Origin: Trachelipus rathkii | Lineage: Eukaryota > Arthropoda > Malacostraca > Isopoda > Trachelipodidae | NCBI GenBank assembly: GCA_015478945.1 | Contig: JABUQX010004785.1 | Location: 1 to 38,267, forward strand | Reading direction: 5' to 3' | Length of the DNA: 38,267 nucleotides | Shown here: piece after piece, positions 22,691 through 36,242 of the stretch | How the letters are laid out: each line of letters starts with the position of its first letter | How positions within the stretch are numbered: position 1 is the first letter of the stretch | Translations under genes and position numbers: made by a program | Notes under the pieces: generated by a model | Databases searched by the model: none | What the model saw: only the letters and a program-made list of their open reading frames with translations | What the model was told of the DNA's origin: nothing

Positions 22691-24489
22691 TAATTTTATT
22701 TTATATAATTATATATATTTTTATTATTAATTAATAAATTATATATTATATTTCTAGCTTATTATTATAACTTTAAAATAAATTATATATAACTTAATTA
22801 TTTAAATTAATATGGATCATATATCATAACCACACACACATCACAATCATAGCCAACACATAATTACTGAATAACGATTAAATTTATTTATAAAATTATC
22901 ATTAGCAATTTACAACAAGATTTTTATGTATACACTTCAGAGCTCAACCACTAGATTATTATCATCCAGAAAATATTATTATGATCACTGTATCTAGTAA
23001 CTTCATGAAGGGCATTACGAACTATAATGATTACTGAGATATCCATAAAAACAATATCTGTGAGTGAGTGAGGATCTAACATGACTGCTTAGTTTCTATG
23101 ATGTCAATCAGATTTTTAAAATTTTCTAAACGTCTTAGTATGATAATATGAAAACTTGACATTTAGTAGTAACTGAACATGTTAAATAATAAACATTTCA
23201 ATTGTTATGTATTTTCTTTTAAGTTACTTCCAAATTAATACAAATATTCTTTAAAAGTAGTTATTTTAATTTATTATTTAAGTTTTATTTTTTTAATTTA
23301 TTTATTAAATAATCAATATAAAATACTTATTTTAAAAAACTTTATTAATTTTTATGTTTATTATTACTGTATTTATATTATCCATTACAATATTACACTA
23401 TATATTATTATTATAACATTTAAGATTACTAATTGCAACAAATGATTTAGTGAGTATGTCTCAAAACCTATTAAAATCATGGAAAGAGAAGCTGTGAAAC
23501 TTTCTTTTAATCAATTATGACAATTTACTTAGTCGATACATTCTCCATGATCAGTACGCATATATAGATCATACTTTCGAATTATCGTATCTTCAAAGCG
23601 CATCAAATTAGATACGTATATATGTATACTCAAATCTAGAAGTAATATTTTTGAGTATTAGGTTTTTGTTTCTCTATATATGTATGTTATTTAATACTAA
23701 AATTATTTCATTTTAATGTATATAACATATAAATAAAAATTGAATATATTTAATAATAACCTATATATAATACAAGTAAAGCAGTTAAACCATAAATACC
23801 AAACTGCTTCCACACTATTACCTATATTCTCACATGATCTATTATGTATTATACTATAGATCTATGTGAATCTAATTAGCTTGGAAATGACAATTTGTAT
23901 ATAAACACAACACAAAAACTTTAATTATTTTGTAATAATAAAAGCGATCTGATCCTTTGTTTAACATAAAATTAATTTTATTTCATTTATGTTTATTAAT
24001 ATATATAAAAAAATTGTGTGGCAGTATACTCTATAGTAAATTATAGAGAGAAGGCAGGTAATTAATGCGTGAGTAATCGAGTCGATAGAATAAGACACAT
24101 GGGTAACATACCTCTGACTATGATATTAACTAGTGAGAGTATTATGATCAAGATACAGAGGGATGAGGATCTATTGATCATCATAGATACTAGTAATTAT
24201 TTTTTGTTGTGTAAAACAAGAGCATTATAAGTGTATTAATTTATGTTGTGAGAGGTGATCTTTAAAAGCGAGATGATTAGTTAGATTATTAACATCAAAT
24301 TTACCATATATCATTGTGATATGTTTGAGTATAAACTTAAAAAAATGCTTTTACATACTTAAGCAGTAACAAAGTATAATGTAGGTTAATAAATTATAAT
24401 GTAATCACACCGAGTTTATCTCTGAGAGTTGTTGTAAGGGACTATATCTAACCTGCATCACTTAGAGTTATTATTAGTCGAAAGTAGTG
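22691..24489. other. AT-rich region without recognisable genes
   Basis: No motif-bearing frame was found. The last few hundred bases before 24490 are richer in G on the plus strand, like the LINE copies. They may be a more decayed upstream part of copy 3, but I could not identify domains there. Confidence 0.45.
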
Positions 24490-26060
24490 AGTCGATGCCT
24501 GAGGAACTGTGAGATTTAGTGAGATAGAACTAGTGTCATTTAATAGTGGTAGAGGATTTATATATTAAATATTTTACATTTGAAACAAATGATTGAGAAA
24601 ATGAGAGAGAAGGACGATAAATTATATTTAGGTTTTGTTGATTGCAACAAGCGTATGATAATATTAAAGGTGCTGGTGGTAAACTTCGAAATGGAACAAA
24701 AATATTAGTTGAAATCAAAGGTATTATAATACATAAGAAATGAAATCCGTGAAATGAAAAGCTGATTGTGAAATGTTATAGGGTTAAGGATTAGGCTAGG
24801 ATGTGTATATTCCTGTTATACAGAATATTGTATATTAAGGAGGAGTTATGAACGAAAGTATGAGGTAGGAAGGTAGTTTGGGGAGTTGTTAGAATAGTGG
24901 AAAATGGAAGAAAGTGAAGGGGACCTTATTCTTAATATGATGAGATTTGATTTTGTTTTAGTATCTGAAAATCTGTAAAGAAGATTTTGAAAGGATTGGT
25001 AGAGGGGTTTGGCAGGTTTTGAAAACAAAGAGGTTGAAAGCAAATATAGATTAGAGTATTGCTATGGTAGCGAGTCAGGTCAGTCTGATGTGTGAAGTTA
25101 TGTTAGATGGTGAGCAACTTGAACTAGTGTCTGATTTGTTCAAATATTTAGGATATATGTTGAATAAAAGTAGGAAGGATGATGCAACAGGTTGAGGACA
25201 TAAGCATAACCTTATGTGATTGAGTATAAAACGCAGTGGCTAAGGTGCAAGTTAAAATATTCATTATGTAGATCCTATACTTAATAACATTACATTGTGA
25301 GTATATAGAGACTCTATGAGGAGTTATCGCACCAGAGGGTAGTTGTATTACTCATCTGTTAATAACGTTCAATTTGTAGGTCGATAACACTTATGGTACT
25401 GGAGATAATAGAAAGTGATACATTGATAACCATTATAGTATACATTGTGTTACAGTATGACAATCTTAGAGAAGTAGACGAGTCAAAAAAGTTGTATAAA
25501 CTATTGACGTAAACTAAAAATACAATATGAGGATGTTAGAGTATTTATTCAAATCGAGCTATGTGAATGCGAAGAAGAAGTAGATATAGATATAACTAAT
25601 AAACACAAGGAAAGGTCAGAGATTTGAAGGATAGAATTGTTATATCTTAACTTACAAATCATAACCAGGAAAGGATGATCATAATAAATATCAACTGTTA
25701 TCGAAGTTGAATAGAAGAATCCCGAAGGAAAATATCTGCAGTTGCTTGTATAAACTCACAACAAGTACTGTAGATCTCAATTGAATTAGCTCATTTGTGC
25801 TTTTATAAAAACGAATTTTGAAGGATGATGGTACAGTGAGTTGGCAATGCGAGAAGAAAGATCCATAATAGTGCAGTGACTGGCGAGGCTTTCGTGAGGA
25901 GAGTTATGGCTCTGTACAACTAGTCTTGTCGAGGGATGAACCCTAACACTTGAGGAGACTGTGCACAAGTGCAGAGCCGATATCTCGTGTGAACCGACGC
26001 TGAAACCCTAGCGGGGATTTCCTAACTCGCGACCATAAAAAATAAGGTCATAAGTCATGT
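24490..26060 (+). pseudogene. LINE reverse transcriptase relic and 3' region, copy 3
   Basis: This is the same LINE family as the other two copies, on the plus strand. In order there is FNSGRG near 24538-24556, LKQMIEKMREK (about 24578-24612) running into LYLGFVDCNK (around the first catalytic Asp), and a GLR...LGCV block near 24781-24812. A decayed catalytic box FDFVLVSEN lies near 24947-24973, then MLDGEQLELVSD (about 25101-25135), FKYLGYML (25139-25162) and a SDWRGF block near 25876-25893. At FKYLGYML, copies 1 and 3 share a 21-base exact DNA match. Between about 25920 and 26040 the DNA resembles the 3' UTR of copy 1 (a GATGAACCC-like segment, then GTGCACAAGTGCAG, then TCTCGTG). The copy has many stops and frame changes and no recognisable repeat tail. 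Confidence 0.78.
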
Positions 26061-26165
26061 GATTGAGTAAGGATCCTGACTTCCTATTTTGACTCTGCGT
26101 CGTATTCTTCTACTCATCAATGTCATAACTAGTTTTGGGAACTCCTTACGTTCAGATTTAATTCT

Positions 26166-26690
26166 TATATATATTATATATATAAATATATATATATATT
26201 AGTAGTTCACTAATAACTAATAAAAAAGATGATAGTTCTCATCATATAAATAATACTTGCATGCTTTAGTTAGTATTATGGTGTAAAAATTATTAAGATT
26301 ATATTATATATGTATATATATAGTAGTATATATATCCATATATATTTATATATATAATATATATATATATTATATATAACGATATTATATTATATATAAT
26401 ATATGTTATTTTTAATATATACCATATATTATCTATATATATATAATATATATATATCAAAATTATATCCATACCATAAAATCTTAAGTGAAATAAATAA
26501 TATTAAACTATAAACGAAATATAACCTAATATATAATAAATTAATATATTATAAAATATATATTATATATATATATATAAGTAATATATAATAATTCAAT
26601 ATTATAAATTATAAAATTATATAATTTAAATATATAATTATAATATATAAAATATATAATATAATTAATTATAAAAAAAATAACAATATT
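26166..26690. repeat. Degenerate (AT)n tracts
   Basis: Three AT-dinucleotide stretches (about 26166-26210, 26300-26460 and 26525-26690) are separated by short AT-rich unique sequence. The minus frame at 26541-26726, rich in Ile, Tyr and Asn, is an artefact of the repeat. Confidence 0.85.
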
Positions 26691-27629
26691 TAAACTTATG
26701 ATAAGATAAATTATTAAATTTAGCATTTATATCTTAGTTTAATAAGATAAAATAAACATAATGTTATTTATACTATAGAGCATGAAGAATCTAAAATCAC
26801 AAAACATGAAGAAATACTCTAACTCCTACTCCAAAGTATCTTCTTGGCAATGTAAGTCTCTAAATACTATGTTCATAATTTATACACAGATTATATAATG
26901 AGTAGTGGAGATATAATAAAGCTAATGATTCTATTCTATAATGTTTATACCTTATACTACATGGCAGTGACTTTAGAGAGTATGGACTCCTACATTTTAG
27001 GCGGTGAAGAAGCCTACGACGAGAATAAAAATGTCACGTTATATTTACTTTAGTACATTCGTACTCTTGTTTCTTGATTCCGTTGTTATGACTACGACGC
27101 TCATCCACAATCTTAGGATATTAGGGAAGATAATGATGAATTGAGATGATCAATGATATCAGATATATCAAAAAGTATAATTATTGAGGATAATATAGAA
27201 AATTAAATTAATATCTATTATAATTAAACTATATATATATAACTTTCTCATGTGTTACAAAGTAAGATATATATTGGTATAATCAAGTGAGTTAATAAAT
27301 CATCAAATTATTATACCCCTTGTCTTATGAACTTATTAATATATAAGATATATAAGATATATATATGATAAAGTACATTCCTTATACAATTTACTTGTGA
27401 CTATGATTACTACGTTGAATGCCTATAGAGTCATAGTATCATTATATCATACTAGATTGACTATATACCTTTAGTGATCACGTAAACATAATAATTACGT
27501 ATATATAGTTATGATAGATGTCTATGTGTAGAATATAGAGCAATTATAACCTACAAATGTATTATATTGTAGGAGACTATAGAGGCAATAAGAGTGATTC
27601 GCACGCGTTATTGGTGCTGATATTAATAG
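26691..27629. other. AT-rich region, nothing recognised
   Basis: A 30-codon frame at 26961-27053 (plus) has balanced codons but no support beyond that. No other feature was seen. Confidence 0.45.
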
Positions 27630-27828
27630 TGGAATAATTAAATAATAATATAAATATACTAATATAATAATAATAATAATATATCTAAATAATAATAATA
27701 AATAATATTATATAATATAATAAATATAATAATAATTAATATTATAATATAATAATTAAATATAATATATAAAATATTTATATATATAAATAATATAATT
27801 TACAAATTATATAATATTAATTAATAAT
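27630..27828. repeat. (AAT)n / (AT)n low-complexity tract
   Basis: AATAATAAT runs alternate with TATATA runs over about 200 bp, with almost no G or C. Confidence 0.85.
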
Positions 27829-30765
27829 TATTTTTTGAGGTTACGGCTTATATATAAGTAATAGACCGTAGATATTGTTTATAATATAAGTCATGTAAAT
27901 TCTATGTCACTAGATAATTGACACCTATTTAGCTTATCACTGATATGTATTAATGTAAATATTGCCTGTTGTTCATATAGTATTTAAGGCTAAGAAGAGC
28001 TTAATTATTTTATTGTTTATTTTTCGAATAATAATAAATGTTAATATTAATATATATAAAATATATTTGAGAATATTTGAGATATTTTAGATGTATAAAT
28101 AATTTGTTTTTTATGATATGAATCTCAAAAGTGTGCACCAAACATTGAACGAGTTCAGAAAATATAACGTTGTTCTTTAGTAACGGTATTTTCTGATTAT
28201 ATAATATCAGAAATATATATATACAATACTATATATATATAAGTATATACTATATACTAAACTAAATACTAATACACAATATCTCAAACAGACATAAATA
28301 CTATATACAATACTATAATCTAATTACTATAAACAAATCATAAATAACATCTATAACTAATAACTTAACGTCCACTTATAAAGATGTATTTTACTAGATG
28401 AACGCAGTGGCTACACTAACTATTAACACTCCTTGCTCATTTCGAGGAGAGTAAAGGACCCGAAGAGGACGGAATGCACCAATGGTCTCATAATTTTTTC
28501 TCATGGTGATAATTTAGAAGGTTGTCTGCTGTACTCTTGCATGAAGCTTAAAGCTCCAAAACAGGCTCTTTGAATTTATGGGGACACTAATAACTATATC
28601 GAACAGAATTTCATTTAGGACGCAATTCTATAATCTAGATATCACAGTATCATATTAGAATATCGAAACTAATATATTCAACAGTACATATAGCTTGCGT
28701 GATAGATAGAGATTATAGGAGTGAGAGATATGATAATATTATTGTTATTTGAGCTAAATTCTTATGATCCTTGAGAGTGCATTTACTATCTGTGATTAGT
28801 TATCTGGCTATAGGTATTATAGAACAGAGATTCACTAATTTTTTTTCTAGATGATTATGATAGTTGTGAGATTACCAACTCGATCTTACTATAGATCGTT
28901 TGCCTATACAGACGAAATACTTAAACGACTAATAATAAAAAGTATCTATTCTTCAAACAATCTATTCTAGTAAAATACAGAAGAGCGTGGTAAATATATG
29001 CCCGCATCAAATAAATACACACTATAATTTTATATGCATAGTGAGAGAGATGTCGACACATACGTGATTTTGAGAATTCATTACATTCGTCTTATTACAG
29101 TTAGGATAAAATATTAGACAATATTATACAAAAAACTAATTAAAATATAAAAATAGTTTTTCAGAGCGTATAAACCTTAGCTCGTACAAACTATCAAAAA
29201 ATCATTAAGTGATAGTCATATAATAGATTAGTATGTATCTAAAAGTAGTAATAAAAATTATTATCAACTTCATCCAAGGAGGCAGTTCGTCAAGGAGTGC
29301 GGGAGGGGCGTCTAGTCTTGTGACTATTCTCACTACTAGAGAGTTATAAAAGCGTTATCTCTACTAACGCTTACTGAGAGAATTCTAACTGAACTTTACT
29401 CTTGTAGATTCTTGATTTTTACAGAGACGTTTAGAGTAAGCTCCTAGCATCATAAATCAGAAAGACACTATTGAAAAATATTTTTTCAACCTACCACCTG
29501 ACGTACTTGACTCCGAGAATTTAACTGCGTAGTGGTCTTGAGCGTATTTTCGATAGTGTTCTAAGGCGATTAGTTCTAATGGACAAAGAAGGAGAATGTC
29601 TCCAAAAAAAGTCTAATATTAGCGAGTATAATAAGTATAAAAAAAAACATTTTGATTAAACTGTATCAAAATGCTTCTTCATGATTTGGCAAAAACTTAA
29701 CACCGCTATGGTGGTAAATTTAAATGAGTTTATGAATTTATTTAGAACACAATAGCCACAAATATGAACATAGCACATCATGACAATATGATGATGAGGA
29801 ACTGAAAAGTATACTCAAATATTAATTTCACTGGATCTGGGTGTATGTGCGGCACTGTGAGGTACATGAACTCTATGTCGTTACATGAGAGAATTTTAAT
29901 GCCAAAGAGACTTAGATTTAGCAAAACCATCTACTAATCCTTAGACTATAGTCATGATAGACGACACTCAATGCGAGTCATACATGCATAGATTCTATAA
30001 AAGTGAACACTTCATATTAGAATCAGAAATGAAAGAGTAGCAGTGTGGCGAGAGCTATTGTGATATGAACAACGCAATTTTACTGTATGAAGTAGAAAAT
30101 CTGACACTCAAGAGATAGTATTTTTCAGAGATATGACACTATCAAAGGCACACATAATGAATCAAGATATTGATTTGATACTAATAATGCAAATGAGTAT
30201 AATATTGATCGCGAAGTTAGACTTACTGCAAGTTGGAGACTCCAGTTTTAAATGCTCCGCATTACCAAGGTAACCAGAGATATTCGTCAAAACCGGTCGC
30301 AGACATCATATTCAATCACATGTGGAGAATTGATATAGCTGAGCTCATCGAATAAGATTAAGAACTTAAGAATTCAACGTATGATAAGTATTTAGACAAA
30401 CACGTATAAGCCTACTCATCGCTCTTAGAGTATAAATGGAGACTTATTGAATGAAATTAACTGTCAATTATATCCAAAGCAGATTCATGGATGTAGGGAG
30501 CAGTTGATTCACGAGCAGATTAATCACCGAGTATGAATATACCATGCCCACTCACATAATCAGCTATCGAATCCTGGTAAGAGCTCAATACTAATAATCA
30601 CTTTATTTGGTAATTCTGTATTTATCAACTCAAGACATAAAATTTTTAAAAACGTCACTATACATATTAAGAGTAATAAAATGTGAGAGAATTGATAGTT
30701 TTACTTAGACTACAGAAAAATTAAAAACATAAAATAAATGTAAATAAAAGTTTAAAATAAAAAAT
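27829..30765. other. AT-rich region without recognisable genes
   Basis: This sequence is noisy and somewhat richer in G and C than the flanks, with no frame above about 60 codons and no motif recognised. One perfect hairpin (8-bp stem AAGCGTTA / TAACGCTT, 7-nt loop) lies at 29350-29372. Confidence 0.45.
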
Positions 30766-31703
30766 ATGCAAAAATATATTGATATATTGAATATCATTCA
30801 TAAAAATATAAAACTAGACAATATAGTTATCAATGAGTCTGAGCTAAGAATGATTTACACATCAGCTCACTTGTGCCACCACATTCCATACTTACTCGAT
30901 AGGGGCGCGCCGGTGGCGGTACAAGTTCTTTTCTTCCTGTCTCCTTCCATCCAACAAGCTTCTTATTCTCTTCTTATGCACTCCGTGCATTAAAACTTCT
31001 TTTATTTCAGTGGGATCTAACACCAGATGGATACTTTCCACATGCTACTCATAAGACAGCTTCATTTTATAGTTTTATCCCACTTTATAAGGCCCAGCAT
31101 GTAACACTACCTTATTTCTTCTAGAACTTTCTCCTTGTACTACTCTTATAACAATTTTGAAGGACAAGAAACCGAGTAGTGAAAGAACTAAGATCTTGTT
31201 GTCTCAGTCTTAAAGGATATTGAAACCTTCTTTCCGTCGACAGAAAATGGCTTGCGAATGATGATACGTGCACGCTATGCCATGCACAATCAAATAAGAG
31301 TAGAGCGGCTCTTTTCAGTAATTCTGGCGAAGGATCTAAGGACTTGCTACGATAGTACTTATGAAAAGAAGGTTACAATGCGCTGGCTATGTAATTATGA
31401 ACTGTGATGTAAACCATTCTCTATTTTCAGGCATTAGGAAGAAATCCCTGTTCGCGTGTGGACACAAATCTTATCCACTTCAGAATTTATCCAAACACAT
31501 TCAGCTCAGTTGCATCCACACTTTTTTGTCACTGACCACCGAAGCTGATAAATCCTTTTGTTCTTAATAACATGACGATTATATAACTCAGCTCTCTCGA
31601 CATAGGTACTGTGACTTTTCCAATCATAAATCCGCAATATGTGTAAAGATCTCGATAGCGCTGCGTGTCTATATAAATAATCACGAAATATATTTATCTT
31701 CAT
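30766..31703. other. Higher-complexity island with weak coding hints
   Basis: This stretch of about 900 bp has more balanced composition than anything nearby and holds four frames of 65-75 codons (30766-30993 plus, 31361-31567 plus, 31506-31703 minus, and shorter ones). An octamer palindrome GGCGCGCC at 30903-30910 stands out in AT-rich DNA. In the 31361-31567 frame, the sequence after a pyrimidine-rich stretch ending TTTTCAG (about 31424-31430) reads SLFACGHKSYPLQNLSKHIQL. That vaguely resembles a C2H2 zinc finger missing its second cysteine. It could be a decayed exon with a 3' splice site, or chance. I do not call a gene. Confidence 0.3.
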
Positions 31704-31864
31704 TTATAATATAAAAATACATTATTATATATAATATTTATTTATAATTATATTTATTTTATTTAATTTTAAATATTAATTATAATTTATTTTATTCTAA
31801 TTTATTAAATTTATATTTTATTTTTATTTATTTATTTTAATTTTTATTTATATTTTTTTTTTTG
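31704..31864. repeat. T-rich / TTTA low-complexity tract
   Basis: TTTATTTAT-type runs end in a stretch of T's near 31853-31863. Confidence 0.85.
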
Positions 31865-33204
31865 GGTAGTAGGTTCAGTATTCCTCATGCTTATCCTTTA
31901 CTGAGAATAAACCAATATGATTTACATTATCCTGATATCTCATTAATATCTCTTACAGGAATTCCAGATTTTACTAGAGTATTCCAGACCTCGGATATAT
32001 GCCTCAACTACAGCGTTAATGAGTAATTGAATATGTATAAACTAGAATTTTACTTTGATATAATTTTTAGTACCAATACCAAGAAGCACTGATTAGAACG
32101 ACGATTAAACATCGATAAATAGATCGTTAAAACATATGATAACACATAGACTTGATGATATAAAACGTTCAAATGAATTATAATATATATATTATAAACC
32201 GATCATTTAAAACCTTCTATAGAGCTAAAAAAAAATACACTTGTATAGTATAGGCTCTGAGAGCTCTCCTTTTTTGAAGGGGTAAAATATCTTGAGTCAT
32301 ATAGCCATAAACCTCTTAATAAGTACGGTCTATCCGACTTATAATTATGTGAAGTATAGTATCTTCAATGATCATAGCCTAAAAAACCTAAACTTAGAAC
32401 GCATAATCATTATGGAAACTAAAACCCAATGTTAGCAAATGTATTGTACTATATAGCAACAGTCAACAACGATTGCAAATACTAGCTAGTAATTTACGGT
32501 AGTTGTTACTCCTTACTATACTCGTATATAATTAGAGATTGGTTATAAGTACATATATAATAAGACATAGTATCAGTACATAAACATACTTTAGATAATC
32601 TAGAGCCTAATATTGAGCTATATATATATATATATATTATGCAAGATTGGGCTATATAGTAAAAAGTATTACGAATAGCTAATAATATAAGATTCATATT
32701 TAGCAAGGCTATATAACATAGACTACATAAAAGTTAGTCGATCTGTACCAAATATTTAGAACCATATAACTAATATATATGTCTGGAAATAGCTCTAGAC
32801 TAATTAATCTATATAGATTCTATATAGTAATATATATATAAATATATTATTTATAAAAAAGAAATAAAATAATGATAGAGACCATATAGTATAATATCAA
32901 AAATTAGAATCAGTTGATTAACTTAATATGTGTGTACCGGAATGAAGCATTCAAACATCATGCCAGAATATAAGTAACATTAACACAGGATAGATTTCCT
33001 AAAAAGTAAAGATGGTTATATATAATATTAAAATTATATATTAATAATTATTACGAAATAGTGATATTTGTATATAAAATACAGTATATCTTCCTGTTAT
33101 CAACTTAATAATATTATAAAATTTAATTATTATCTATACAAAAACTTTTAAAAATTATAAATATAAATATTGCTAATATTATATTTTTAAAAATAAGTAT
33201 TATT
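31865..33204. other. AT-rich region, nothing recognised
   Basis: No motif-bearing frame and no RNA gene was seen. A 66-codon minus frame at 32506-32706 includes an (AT)n-derived Ile-Tyr stretch and is not credible. Confidence 0.45.
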
Positions 33205-33275
33205 GATATTATTAATATATATATATATATATATTATATTATATATATATTATATATTAATATATATTAATTAAT
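33205..33275. repeat. Short (AT)n tract
   Basis: About 70 bp of TATATA with ATT interruptions. Confidence 0.85.
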
Positions 33276-33769
33276 GGTATTTCGGTATAGTAGAGTGATA
33301 ATAGAAGTATTTCTTTAATAAATGTTCTAATAGTACCTTTCAATTAATATACTGTGTGAATGGAGTTCGTTGATAACGCGCACCATCTTAGTCAACTGTC
33401 TTTATACTATACTTGGCCATTTTCTGGCAATTCTAAACCAAGGGTTTTTATGGTAGTTTTGTCATGAGATCTTTACTTAACCAAATATATAATCTATATA
33501 AAATTAAAATTACATTATAATGCCCCAGGGTGATAGGTATATCTATCTAGAGTCGTGTTAGTGTATAGATGATCGAATTAATATCTCTCTAAAGTAATAG
33601 CACTTTTAACGTCATCAATTCCATCTCATCAAAGAGTTGTAATATCTTAAGAAATGTAAATATTTCATAGAATCAATTATAAAATCTTTAACGAAACTCG
33701 ATATATGACTTTAACACTAGTATTAAGCGCGACATAATAATAACATATACACTACTATAACTATAACAT
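33276..33769. other. Spacer before the CCTAA-like array
   Basis: This is mixed AT-rich sequence with no gene or repeat recognised. Confidence 0.45.
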
Positions 33770-34240
33770 AATATTATACTACCTAACCCATAATTTAATC
33801 CTTACTAACTAAAGAGCTTATATAACTCTAACTAACCTAACCTCAGACCTACCTTATAAACGATATATCTCTAAATACTTAATACCATATTTTAGAACTA
33901 TATTTAATCATACTATAACACCTAACCTATCTACTAACCTACCTAAACTAACTATATAACCTAACTAATTTTCCCCCTAACCTAACTAACCTAGCCTTAC
34001 CTAACATACTATATACCTTAAACCTAACTACCTATAACTAACATATAACTATAACATCACCTAACTAAACCTAGAGCTAGAGCTAACTTAATCCTAACTT
34101 AATTATAACTATACCTACCTAACCTTAATATTCTATAACGAAACATAACTATAGCTAGACCTGATATTTAACCTAATCATAACCATAACTAGCACTTTAA
34201 ATCATAACCTAACCTACGTATTATCTATCACTACTGATAT
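33770..34240 (-). repeat. Degenerate TTAGG/CCTAA telomere-type array
   Basis: The strand shown is rich in CCTAA and nearly lacks G. Clear multi-unit runs include CTAACTAACCTAACC (about 33829-33843), CACCTAACCTA (33920-33929), CCCCCTAACCTAACTAACCTAG (within 33973-33993) and CATAACCTAACCTACG (34203-34218). Intervening sequence consists of ACTATA and CCTAC variants of the same unit. TTAGG is the ancestral arthropod telomere repeat, and AACCT microsatellites also occur inside some crustacean chromosomes. Because unrelated DNA lies on both sides here, this is an interstitial or misassembled array and not a chromosome end. Confidence 0.65.
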
Positions 34241-35565
34241 ATTCATAATATCTTACACACTACACGAACCGTATATACTACTAACCATAATAGACTATCA
34301 TCGTATACTAAACCTATATACTAATACTAACGCTTCTATCCGATCTCTATACAGGATCATTCTGGTCGTGCACTTGATTAGAATGTGAGCTGTGTGGTCT
34401 CGACATAGAGTAATCAATTTTTTAAAATCTCTTATATTTACAAATATAATTTCGGGCAACACTTATCTCCTATGTTTTTAATTTTACCAAACAGCAATTT
34501 CTTTAGATAAGTGAAGTGAGAAGAAAACATAATAATTTAAATTAGGAAACAGGTTTTTTTGAAACAACTAACAACATTGAAAACCCTCTACTCATGCTGA
34601 GAGTAGCTGTTATCTGTTGTTATGAATATCTTTGAATTATTGTTTTTCTATTATAAAGTAGTGATAAGACCCTAAGATGATATTAGTTTTAGTTAGTTTT
34701 TTTTTATTATTTCTTTATTATTATTATATTTATATTATTATTACGAGGAGTATCGATTTAGAGTAAGAGAGACGATATACTTTATTATTCTCATCTTATA
34801 TATATATTCCTGTTATATTTAAGAGATGATCGAGCAGTAGTGAAATAAATACGATATTAGTATCGTGAGTAATTAAGTGGTGAGGCCTCTGCGATCACAG
34901 CTTTGGACAGGATCAGTCAAAGGCAACAAATTATTAGATATTAACTACGTAGCTATTCTTATAAAGGACTTCTCACGCTTAGTTAGAGCGTGATGGCTCT
35001 GATCTCCTTATCTATATTCACAGACTATAGGATCAGCAGCGAGAGAGACATGTTGTATCTGAAGGAATAAGGCGTTGCACATTACTACACGTGGATCGAT
35101 TAGCAACATATGTGTATCACTCTATAGTATACGCAAAGAGTGTTTATTATATAATTAAAATTCAGTGCTTTTAATGTGGAGCTGGACATATAAATTATAC
35201 ACAAATATGTATAAATAAATATACCAGTGTAATAGTTAGCTGGCGGATGATATCCTTCTTTATATTAGCTCACACTTCTAGTTTTAATATATATTATCTC
35301 TCATCTCTTGTACCTTATCTAATATCATATCTTCCTCACTTATAATGACTTTATTGCTCAATATACTCTAATTTACGCTTATGATATATGAAAATTTATA
35401 AAATAGAGGTCAACATACCCCTCCCTAATATGGTCTGCAGATGTATGACAAAGTATAAATTATAATATATTATTATATACATAGGTCAGCTTGAGGTAGC
35501 GAGATATGATCATACGCTACACTCACTCATAGAATATACCATAAATATAATAATACATAAGTAGG
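34241..35565. other. AT-rich region without recognisable genes
   Basis: A perfect small hairpin (TCACGCT / AGCGTGA, 7-nt loop) lies at 34973-34993. CCTAA-like strings thin out by about 34325. No coding or RNA feature was seen. Confidence 0.45.
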
Positions 35566-35569
35566 GACA

Positions 35570-36242
35570 TATAATATTAATATATAATATATATATATTA
35601 TAATTAATTAAATATATTATATAAAATATAATAAATAATATATATATTATTAAATTAATGTTATATTATATATATAATAATATATAAATAGTATATATAT
35701 ATATATAATAATTATATAAATATATATAATATAAATATTATATAATATATAAAATTAATAATTTATTAATAATATATTAAATATATATATATATATAATA
35801 TATTATATATAATATATAATATATAAATATTATATATATTAATATATTTATATATTATATCATATATATATATTAATATATATATATATAATAATATATA
35901 TTAATATATATAAATATCTATATAAATATTATAATTTATATATATAAATGTATATATATATAATCTAATTATATATCATATATTATATATTAAATATATA
36001 TATATATATTATATATATATTTTATTTACTTATATATTATAATATATATATTAATATATTAGATATATAATAAATATATATAATATAATATATATTACTA
36101 TATTATATATATATATATTATATAATACTATATATATATATAATTATATAATAATTATAATTAATAAATAATGTAATAATATTAAAATATATATATTAAT
36201 ATATAATATAATATAATATATAATATATAAGTATATATAAAA
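35570..36242. repeat. Degenerate (AT)n tract
   Basis: About 670 bp are composed almost wholly of A and T in TATATA and AATAT strings, one of the longest such tracts in the window. Confidence 0.9.

Noticed and set aside
26961..27053. 30-codon frame beginning MAVTLESMDSYILGG
   Set aside because: Its codon use looks protein-like, but it is too short and isolated, with no homology I can name.
28530..28575. Possible Copia reverse transcriptase phrase (MKLKAPKQAL)
   Set aside because: The residue order does not match the expected block and no other Copia motif lies nearby.
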